A DNA stretch of 64,000 nucleotides, from positions 31,180,687 through 31,244,686 of the forward strand of contig NC_082598.1 of assembly GCF_030936135.1 (NCBI RefSeq), written 5' to 3'. A model generated the notes under the pieces. It had not been told where the DNA came from and made no database searches. It saw only the letters and a list, made by a program, of their open reading frames with translations. This document shows positions 50,901 through 62,900 of the stretch, one piece after another. The stretch is from Gavia stellata. Lineage: Eukaryota > Chordata > Aves > Gaviiformes > Gaviidae. The position numbers and the translations under genes are program-made. The first letter of the stretch is position 1; every line of letters begins with the position of its first letter.

Positions 50901-53900
50901 ATCTAACTGTGGCTACAAAGCAAACTTTGTCTTCATATGAAGGCCTGTGTGATCGCTGAATAGTTCCTTCAAAACCGTTGTGTGCTGAGTTGGGAACTGA
51001 GGGAAGATAGATGAGGTCAACACAGATTACAATATAAGCATGGAGGAAAATGGCAGTAGTATCACAAGACGAATGGCCCAATATTTATTTAATGTGGTTT
51101 GCTTATAACTTAACATGCATTAAGAAAAATGCTACATCTAATATATACACATATATGCACAGGAATAGTAGTTCTACAGTAGTAATGGGAACACAACTAC
51201 CAAGTAACTTTCTCAAAGAACTAAAATTACAGTTAATATTATCTGTGACAAAGTAGTTTTAAGAAACCAATAATAATTCTAATCTTTCTTGGTAACTACT
51301 AAAAATGACTGAAATACATCTTCAAAAATATCTTTAAAGTTCCTCTTTTGCATCAGCTTTTGCTAACTTTTTCTTTTGAACTCTGAGGTAAGTATTTCTT
51401 TTCTAGGCTTCCATCACATTCAAACGACATGAGCTGAAGACAAAACTGAGTAACAAAACAGTCAAAGGCACAACAATTATGTACGTGGTAGAATCAGGAC
51501 ACCGAGCTGAGAACAAATAAATTCCACTTACTGAATCACAGGGAGGGATGGACTCACAAGTGGACAAAGGATGGACTAGATCTCAAAGCAGATTAACCTA
51601 ATCTTTCATTTCCAGTGGGTATCAATTTAGTTTATCCTTAATAAGCTCTAATGATGCGACTCCAAAACACTCTCAGGGTCTTACAAGCCTAACTGGTTCT
51701 AGTTCAACTCTAGATTTGAACTTCTACTGAAGTTTCTTCATGCAACTTAAGCTTACAGCCTCTTGCTCTTTCCATCAGAAAGAAAACAGGTAATTTCCTT
51801 CATCTTTATCTTATCCCTCCTCCTTTGTTCTTCAGAGTTTATCGTTCCTTGTAAGTTAGATTTTTAAATTTCTGATTGCTTCCATTGCTCTACTCTGAAC
51901 TCTTTCCACTGCTTTACTTACTCCTGACAAATAGTGTCAAAAACTGGATGAAGACATATGGGTGCTAAGAAGTGCAGAGGGATTATTTCATGTGGCCTAG
52001 ACTATATTTTAGAAAGACTTTGCATTTTCACAATTTGGTGATTGGTCATGGTGACTTGGTCATGTTCAGTTTACATCCACAGTAACTCCTTGTGCTAAAG
52101 GACCGCTATTTAGCTGACTGTAACCTTTTTCCCTGTTATAGTTTATTATTCCTGAATGTAGAAACTTACATTTGTTCTTAAGTCAATTTGTCTGGTTTTT
52201 TTCCCCAAAACAATTTATATTCTAAATTTTGGGCTGAATTCTTATCCTGTTTTTAGTGTTCCTGCATCATTCGATGATTGCAAACTATGTTCCATTATTC
52301 ATAACGTTAATGAAAATACTGATCAAATCCAGAAGTCGTCCATGAAAACTCCATTTTGATGATGAACATTAATAACGTTTCCAGCCAGTTTCTGCAGCTA
52401 CTCCCCAGCAATTTCAATTAACATGTGCTTCCCTTACATATTTGTGAGAACAGAATATGATAATTGTCAAAAGCATATTAAAAAAGTCCATAATTTATTT
52501 GCGTTTTGTCCTCTTATCCACACAGTGGGTCACTTTTTGGTACAGGCAACTGAATTGATTTGATGCTATTTCTACCTGAAAAATCCACAACGGTTGCTTT
52601 TCAGTTCCTTGCTAGCTTCCTGAAGCTCACATATAATTTAATTATTTGTTCTGGAATATTTCCCAATATTGAATTGCAACCGATAGGCCTGCAGTTTCCC
52701 AACTCCTCCTCTTTCCAAGACCAGCACCATATTTGGCCTTTTCAGGCCTGTCTCTTGTCTTTCCTATAATATTACATACCTGCATTTGGCACTAAGACTC
52801 AACCTCTCCCCATTTTGTGAGAAAAATACTGGTATCACATAAAAACCCACAGGTTTATTTACAAGATATTGGCTTTGATAATATTTTTGAGGGTGATCTT
52901 TATGAAGATCTACTACTGACTACATTGCACAACTCATTTGTCTGGCTGACCAAATAAACATGCCTCTCAAGTAAATAGTCAGCATGGGCTGGCCAAACAC
53001 ATTAGAGATGTAGTACACAAAGGAATAATATTAGTACATAACTAATAAAAATAATTTCAATGGAAGGGAGAAGGAACTCAGTGCAGAAAACTGTAATGGC
53101 CCATCCACTAATCTGAGTGGTAACTCCTGTCAATGAAAGTACAGAATTGAAATGGGGGGAAAACCTACATTTTACTTCCCAGCTCACTGCATGAGAACTG
53201 CAGGTACTCAGTACCACTCATCTTCAAGTTACTCAGTCACCTGCTTAAGTACGGGTTACGCTTAACTACATTCAGGCTCTTAATTTTAAAGCGTTTGCTT
53301 AAAGTTCTCTTACATTCTTTTGAAAAATGTTTTACAAGTTACTAGTTTTCTTTAATTGAAAGCATTAAGCATAATTCCTACATTTTGCATTCCAATGCAC
53401 AGACTCATAATACCTGATAAGCAGTTTTTCTTCTTTTTCATTAAAACAATATAGAGTATTGTATAACTCTGCTTCAAGCTCTTCTTTAGGAAGACTGATT
53501 TTAGTTCATTGTTAAGTTTTGCATAATGGTCCCAAGCCTGTTTAGCTGTGAAGCTGCCTAAGTATCACACTCTAACATTGCTGACATTACTTACCGTTAT
53601 TCAAACACTTGAAATTTCCTATAAATTTTACATATTCGTATGTAGGTTGCTCTTTTGGATCTATTGTTCCTCGCAGCATATGGCAACAGAATTCTAGTTG
53701 ATTTTTTGCTGAGAAAAGAATAAACAAATTAAAAGGCTACATACTTGATGAAGCTCACAGGCAACATGAAATGGAAAGCAGCATACTTATTAAAATACTG
53801 TAAATGTTGTGATTACAAATGGCTACAGCTTCTCCTTTTAACAAGTGTGACATTAACTAACCTAAAGAAAAGGAGAACTCCTTTAGAATTTGTGCATGAA

Positions 53901-56900
53901 GGGCCTCAATGCTAATGACACAGAAAACCCCCGAAAACTAGAGCTATTTTAAAGAAGCAGCTGCCCTAAACTTAAGTTTACTAAAGCATGCACTTCCAAA
54001 ACCCATTAGGGTGCTATGTTTTTATTCTTGCCAACTGCTACAACTGTCTAAATAGAAGCTATATAAACAAGACGAACATTTCTAATATATGGGAAAGTCA
54101 TAGAGTGAAATGCAATGCAATGCTGAAAATTTTACTCTTCTGGGCGGAAGAAAAACCCCACAAATAAGTACTTCTGTTCTTCAGGGCTCACCCATATGTT
54201 TCTGCTTAAATAACAGTGGAAGAAAAGAACTGATCACATGTGATACAAAGCAGATTATTTTTAATACAACTATCATACTGGTTTCACCTGGGATAGAGTT
54301 AATTTTCTTCATAGCAGCTCATATGGTGCTGTGCTTGGGATTTGTGACTAAAACAGCATTGATAACACTGGGATGTTTTAGCTATTGCTGAGCAGTGCTT
54401 TCACAGTGCAAAGGCCTTTTCTGTTTCTCACACTGCCCCGCCAGTGAGTAGGCTGGGGCTGCACAAGACACTGGGAGGGGACACAGCTGGGACAGCTGAC
54501 CTAAGGAATATCCCATACCATATGACATTGTGCTTAGCAACAAAAGCTGGGGAAAGAAGGAGGAAGGGGGAGACATTTGTGCTTACGGCATTTGTTTTCC
54601 CAAGTAACCATTACACATGACAGAGCCCTGCTTTCCTGGAAATGGCTAAACACCTGCCTGCCAATAGGAAGTAGCGAATTATTCCTTATTTCGCTTTGCT
54701 TGTGCACGCAGCTTTTGCTTTACCTGTTAAACTGTCTTTATCTCAATGCACAAGTGTTCTCACTTTTACCCTTCTGATTCTTTCTCCATCCCACCGGGGT
54801 GGAGTGAGCAAGTGGCTGTGTGGGGCTGAGCGGCCTACCGGGGTTAACCCGCAATAACTACTTACATTTTAAGTATTCTGGTGTCAATGAATCACTTTCC
54901 AGCAGATGAGAAGACAATATTTTATAAATTTCTGAATGCTCACCCTCTGGGATAAAATTAAATACACTCTGATCCACAAGATCAGACTGAAAGAAAAAGA
55001 TTTAATAAGCATTAAACTAATGCAAGACGTACAATGTCAAAGTCTACTATTTTAATGCAAAACAATTCCACAGTTCAGAAGAACATTACTGACTCAACAA
55101 AGCCACCTGCTGGAATACACACGAATATTTTGCAAGAAAAAAAATCTCACTTTGATCTGTCTTAATTTTGACACTGACATTTAATGAAAAACACCATGAA
55201 CGCAGCAGATATACATACACGTTGAAGTACAATTGAGCTTGTATTAACCTCCCTGGGATGCAACAATTCCAAGTAAACGAGCAGTATAATTAGAAATTAT
55301 GGGGTATTGGTCTAGGCACTGTAACCTGTCAGTGGAATCCAATACATTGAAATGATATCTTGGAACAAAAGACAGTCGCTCCCTACACCATATATGTTAT
55401 TATGTTACCAATAATTACATCCAATTGCAACTGATTTTATGAAGAAATTTTATAATCTGTTCCGCAACTATGTACACAAAACTGGGAATAACAGACAGGA
55501 ATACAATAAAATTGAACAACTGAATGACTGATCACATGCATAAACGCATTTGATTAAATATTCAGAAAAGACGGATCACAGAATGTATGTTTCGAATATA
55601 TAATCACACCTAAAAGCAAAGGACAAATGTGCCTCTGAGAACTTAGCAAATTCTATTTTTTTAAAACAATCACAATTACCTGTATATTTTTCAAAATTCT
55701 CAAGCTGATATCATGTGTACCTTAGTGGAATTTGTGCTTTGCAGAATCATTTTAAATATGCCACTCCAAGTTTTACAAAATACTCTTATCACAGTAAGAC
55801 AACTAGCCTGTAAGAATAACTTGTCTCTTTCTTCTAAAAAATAGCCCATTGTTTTACTCATCAACTGCTTGCATTTTTGAGTACTAGTTTGCCTCATTTC
55901 AGAAAAACATTATTCAGAGGTAACTTCAAAAAACCAGAATGTTACATTTACCAGTGACCAATGCCACCAAGATTAATGATGAGTGAATGTTATAAAGCCC
56001 AAAGCATATACCTAGCAGAAACAGCAGCAATATATTTCTTATAAGACTTCTTTGGAAAGAAAGGAGTAAAAAAGTGGTTTAAAAAAATTCCAAGGATACA
56101 GCTCTTTAGAGGCTGTGATAGGTGTGAACTCTAAAGGGTATCCTGCAGTCAACTCTGTTATTTCAGTTATGTTGAAGAGAAACTGATGCTAGTCCGGCAC
56201 TTCATAATCCTGCCTAACAGTGCCGACGGCATTCTCTATTTCCAAAGTAAATGTTTAATATAGGAGACAGACCAGTAGCAAGGAGTTGTGCTGAAGAAAA
56301 AGCAGAAGCATTATACCAAAGCATACATCTGTTCTATAACACCAAAAAGGCTAACGATTAATTAGTACTCATAGCAGAACACCATCCATAGACAAACTGA
56401 TATGTTACTGAAAGCAATTTGTACTTACTGGCAAATGTTCAAGTAAGGGAGTTATACTTTCAGACACATATATTATATTTCCATCTGTCATAATTGCTAA
56501 AAAAAAACCATCAAGAGCCTGAAATTAAACATAATGGGCAGTTAAATAAAAAGAAACAGAGTATTAAAAATGTTAAGCTATATTCAACATGGAAAATAAT
56601 TTAGACCAATTTTAGTTTAGTTTATTATAAAAATGAGAATGCCTTTCACAACTAAAACTTCTTAGTCTGGCTTTTACACTATAAGCATTACAATTTCCAT
56701 TCTGTTTTGTTCTTAAATAATCTGTAGTTTCAGAAGCAGCACTTCAGTCCATATACAGCCACTGCTTCCCCCATCTCCTACTCTGCCTGCCTGTTATTTT
56801 TAATTCCATCATCCTTTTAAACATCAGAAAACTCAGAAAAATGAGTTAGAGACAAAAGCAAGAACAGGTGAAAAAACTAAGAGAAGAACAAGTAAAAGAG

Positions 56901-59900
56901 GTAATGAAATCAACGAATTTTGGTATTTAAAATCTCAATATTCCTAATCTCAAGAAAAGAAACTCACAGCAATATTTTACTGAGACTTGAAAACTGTAAG
57001 ATACAGTTCTGACTGCCTTATCTTCTACTTAACTCAAACTTATTTTCACTCAACAAAGCACAACTATCTTCTAGTTGAACACTAGCTCACATCTTTGAAA
57101 GACATTGTTATATCATATTGTTCTAGCTTTACAGTCACTAGTTGCAGACACGTATTTTGTAAGGACTTGAGAAACACCAGAAACAGCTACAAAAAAACCC
57201 CAAAACTAGAAACGACTACAAAAAACCCCGGAAATCAGAAACAACTACTTCACTAACTTGTTGGAAAAAAAATGCAAATTCACCGCGCAGAAGTTTTTGA
57301 AAATTTTAGGTACAAAAAGTAAGCACTTTTTATTTTTTTAGATGTGCCTCAAAGAACAGATTTAACTATGGAATGAAAATAAAATGTGCTTGTTCATTTA
57401 TTTTAAGATTTTTCATTCAACTATTATTAGAAATTGTTTCACTAACAAGATACAAATGACTTATTCGCATTTCCAAGAAAATGACAGCTTATACCGAAAG
57501 TTTATTTCTAGTCATAATCCAACTACTCATGTAATCTTCTTTAGCAAGGTAATGCTCACACACCACTTTCTGAAAGTGTAACAAGCAAAGAAATTACACA
57601 CTTTATTCCTCACAAGTTACATGGATGTGTTGAGCCTTTTTTATAATTAAGATTTTAATTTATGCACAATTCTTTATTTGACTAGTACCTTCCTTATGTT
57701 GATAATTTAAAATATCCACTTTACTTTGACAGTAAATATGTTCTTTTGTGGACTTGCTCTGTTATCACTTTTTATGTAATTGAAAATGCCGTTAAAAGCA
57801 AAACTATTTTGCATAACATTGCATACATAGGAATTTTGACTGTCTACCTTCATGAAAATGTATAGTTACAATTAAAATACGAAAATAAAAAGTTATGTCA
57901 TCAAACTGAAAAATTTTATCATGGAATGACTCCCTATGAGGAAATATTCCACTCCCAGAAAACCAGAAATAATATACCTCTAACATTAACTGTGTGAACT
58001 CTTCATTACTAAGGAATGTCGGTTTCCAGTCCTGTCGAATCTCACTGGCATCTGATTGTGCAGTAATTTCTACAATCAAACATATATACAATATAAGGAT
58101 TCACACTTCCAAAAAACATTATTTTCCCACTAAGTTACATATACACAGTAGGAAATAGCAGACGGTTCTCCAGTCTCCTCTGTTGTTCATTCTTTACATA
58201 TAGATGCTGTTCCTTAAAAAGAAAACAAATGCCTTCTCCCCTATGTCATAATGAGATTTGCCTTCTCTTTCCTTCTACCACTTTGTGCTATAGTCCTGCC
58301 AGACTTCAAGGTAATGCTGAAGTTAATGACAGTAAGTAACGGATTTTGACCATGGAAAAATACTCTTTCCTCTGAGACTATAATAAAATGTTTTATTGAG
58401 AGTGTTGTTTTCAAAGATTTAGAACGCCAAAATTCCTGATCAGTTTAGGTCATTAAAATGCCCAATCCTCAAGTATCTTGGCCAATCCTGGTCATTCTAA
58501 CCTTTGCACTAAAAGTTGTCACTGTCCTTTCTCTTCTTCCCACCCTTTTCTGTAAAGAAATAAGGTTACGTTAAAAAAAAGAGTAGGTTTGCAACAAAGA
58601 CTGCTAAGAGCTGTATGACAGACTCCACTGCAGAATTACTGTCTGATTCGTACACAGAGATGAATTTTGAACAGATATTCCTGCGGGACTTAAGACAAAT
58701 ATATAGATTAACTTCCCACACATAGGTGAGAGAAACAACGGCTGCTAAGCAAAACCAGACTCCAGGTTCTGAAACCTGATGCTTCCTTATCAACTGATAA
58801 CTGAAACAACAAGAAGCAAGACCACGTAGTACTTCAGTTTTGATGAGTAACAAGGGCATTACAGAAGTACTGTTGTAAGAACAACCTTGAACAAGTAATC
58901 GTGAATCAAGCATTCAGATGAACCAAAAGAATCAAACCATGTCTTTAAAGCTTTTTGATTTCTAAAGGACAAATCTGTACAAAGGCCGTAAGCTACTTTG
59001 TTAGTTCAGGTGGCTCAAAGAGAACAGAAAACCTGGAATTGAGTTAAATATGCAAAACGCCAGAACAGTTCAGAAATTTGTTTCCGAGACTGAAGGAGGA
59101 AAACTTTACAAAAGAGCTTTAGACTTAACTAAAAGAACAGTAAACAACAGCAATGTCATGCAAGAAACTGGCAAGAAGTGGAGAGCTGCAAGGAGAGGGG
59201 AAAGTAGTACCAACAAATAAGACGGACCAGAATTTCCAATGATCAGATCTCACAAAAGATTGATCAGGCTTTGCTATCTGTTTTGAAATGGTATCACAAA
59301 GCACTAAGAGTGGGCTGGATATTTATAACCCCAAGACTAACTTTTCAGTCAGAACAAACACATTGAGCACCGAGGGGGAAATCAAAGGACATGGAAATTA
59401 AAAGCTCTGCCACTAAAGTGGAGGCAAAATTCAAAGAACTTAATGCATTCAGTCCACAGGACACACACAATCTCCATTTTAGAACTGGAAAAGTCCGATT
59501 CGCTGGCTCATTCTGGTCCATTTAACCACCCTACTTCAGAATTTAAAAAAAAAAAAAAAAAAAGTCAGTCTGGCTTCTACAGTAGAAAGGATTTATACTA
59601 AAGAAAAGCTGAAGTTTATGCCTTTAGTGAACCATTCTGAATTATCTTACCGCAAGTGCAGGTGTTCTTTTACATTTCCCATAATTAGAACAAGTATGAT
59701 ATTGGAAAACAGAGCCAAAGTGACATGGAAAAAACTTGTTTCACTTGGTAACTTTAGAGAAGTGCTTAAAAATTATGGCAGAAGGTTGCACTCAAAGATA
59801 AATGACACTGAGGTCACATTCCTGCGCTAGATACCAGACAAAGAAGCCTAACCAAGCCTGCATGTTAAACTCATCCAGCCTTCAAATTGTGGATCTGAAG

Positions 59901-62900
59901 CAACTCTGCATCAGCACTGAGCATCCTCAAAAGAAATCGCCAGCTGTGCCAAGATCTGTAGCATTTATCTGTGGGCTGTATGATTATCAGTCTACTAGTT
60001 GTAATTATAAACAGCAAAATTCTTCAGTATTTCATAATTTTCAAAAATTTCTTGTTTGCCAATTCAAAGGAAGACGACAGGCAGTATTAGCAAGTGAGAA
60101 GCTCTCAGCAATATAATTTCAGTGTGCTTACCCTGCTGTTTTTTTCCCAAGGAGAAACAGAATCCACTCTGGCCAATAACCAGCTCAGATAGTTCATCTG
60201 GAGCTGCTGCCAGAGTACCAAGCCTGGCCAGTGTGGAAATGGTCCAGAAAGAACCAGAAGCAATGCAGTTAATCAAAACCTGGTGGCTGAACACAGTAGG
60301 ATTTTCAACAATAAAGAGGCTAATCATTGCTGAACAATTCATTTATTGCTAGGGTCACTCTGCTTTATTGTTACAAATAAGATCCAAGCACCTCAGGAAG
60401 CAAAGCATGCTTCTGACCTTTGCTAACATTTTGTCCAAAACATTTTAATGTAAACCAGTGCAGAGCAATGCTAGTAAGCACTGGCAGCCAGAGCTTTAGA
60501 GACCTTAGTATGACGTGTGCAGTCACACAAAGCTGCACTTTGTCCCACCAGGTGAAGGACAAAAGTGCCATGCCCTAAAAGGCAACTGTCTCCATAGCTG
60601 CTTTTTCCCCCCTTATCCTAAAAAAATAAAAATAATTTAAAAAATAATCTTGGAAAGCACTTTGAAAAAAAAGATGACTGGTGCTGCTGGCTGGCTGATA
60701 CATGTGTTCATTCTACACTCTATATTTTACGATAGGAATCATCAATACAAAATAAAGTGATCTTGAAACAGAACCAGTTTTCACAAAGGCCTTAGAACGT
60801 ACAGAACTGACTTCTACAGAAAAGGAGCCTTCATACTGCTTTTCTCTTTGTTATGAGACAAACACGTCTCAGAGAATTAAAACAACATAATCAACATGTA
60901 ATTGGCAAAAACCTCTCAAACCCATGAATTCTTGCACAAATTATTCCCCCTCACTTTCCATTTTGTTATGTTAACCTTTTAACGGCACTATTCAGTACAC
61001 ATCTGGTGCTACTTGAACCATTACACTAATGGAAGAGACATGCTAGAGCATGGAAAAATATTTATCATACCTTAACATACCTTAAATTGACAGACATACT
61101 GTTGATAAATACATACCTATCCATCCACTTAATAGCTTTACTTATTTTATTCTATAACCTAACAGCTGCTTTTTTTGTCCCTACTGCTTTCCAGTTAGTA
61201 TGCATGGTCAGAAATTACTCAGGGAAATAGGTTAACTAGTGAAAAAGCTCATTTTCTTGGATTTTTAATCTTGTTTGTCACAGTGTGAACCACAAGGTGC
61301 CATGTTAAGAACAAGTGTAGGAGCAGGAACAGGGATTTTTTATATACAGAAATATCTAACAGCCATAAATAAGTGTACGCTTGATGGAAGAATTTTTTTG
61401 TGACAGAAATAACTATCTGTAACGAACTTCAGTACAACATATCTGGGTATATCCCCCCATCAGCTGATGCAGACAACCAGAGAAACAAAACATAGCAAGG
61501 ATGTTTGAAGACATTCATAATTTTGACATTTCACATGAAGGTTTACAAAACTACAAACACACACTCATTAGCTTATACATCAGTGGATATGTCTTGAAAA
61601 TTAGAAAGTTCAGCTAAAAGTATTTATAGATTTTCTGGTGTTTCTTTCCAGCTAAAATGAAAAAAGAAAATGCCCATGCTCCTGGTCTGCATGCCCACTG
61701 CATGACACCCTCTCTCATCAAATAACCTACCCAGTAATGCTTGCTGGAGACCACAGTGCCCTACTGCCTTATCTTCGTTAAAGCAACCAGTTGTGTAGAT
61801 ACCTGACATGAAGAGAGGGAGCGTTATGTTCCCTCAGACTACCGTTTTCAGTGATTTATCTTGCTTTATATGGAACTTGAAGAGACAAACCTAACTGTTC
61901 AGATCAGTTTTACCTAAATATCAAAATAAGCACTTCTAGCAAGTACTTCCACTGAAATGGATCAGCAGTTTTCCTGTGAAGCAAAACTTTGACAACTTGC
62001 ACCTCATGAAGCAACTGTGTTCTAAAGGTCTCCATCTGCCCAGAACAAAAAACTTCAAGCTTATTTAAAAAAGAATGCTTCTCTTTATGAAACAGACTTC
62101 TCTGACAACTATGGGACAAAAAGAAAAATAGTACAGGCTTTTGCAAAATATCAAAAATGTAGTTATATCTCTGCTACCTAAATTATGATCTTAAGAATAT
62201 CTTTCTTCAGGAGCTCTTTACATTTTTGACAATTTCTTTAAAGGAGCTGCAAAATAGTTAACGTTGTATGTACAAAGTGAATACAATTAAAAAAATTTAA
62301 GAATTTACAATTTTTTTTTACTGTTAGAAATAATTACCTTTGTGCTTCCGTAAAAAGTCAATGCTCTTCTGCAGTACAGTGGATTTATCCATCTTCCGAG
62401 CATTACCTGGAAGCATGGAACCCAGCTCTTTGATAAGAACATTAAACTGATCTCGACGTTTCTTTTCGGACTTGTTTCTAGACACTCTGAAAAACAGAAA
62501 ACGTTTTGTAACAAATATGAAACTGTATTATAATAAGCTGCATACTACTGACAGGTTCCTGATGCAAAGAGCCCCTTAAGAATTTCTGCTGTGAGAACTG
62601 TCACAAAAACACCTACTCCATATCTCAGATACCATTTTTGAAGAGTGGCTTCCTCCTTCTCCCAGAGGGGTGCAGCTAAACCTTTGGAATAAAGCACCCT
62701 TTTACAAAAATACAAATCATTAAGCCACAGTTACAAATACACAACATATCTGAAGCATAACAGTAAAAAAGAAATGCTGTTGAGTAATATGGTTATTTAT
62801 AACAGAATCACGTTTTTATTTTTTAGAAATCACCCTGGTAAGTTCAAGTGTATAAGTATAGGACATTTCTTAGCTTTAAATAACTTAAGAACATACCTTT

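Noticed and set aside
54110-54777. Short frames within and beside the LTR
   Set aside because: A solo LTR carries no coding genes. No retroviral gag, pol or env similarity is visible.
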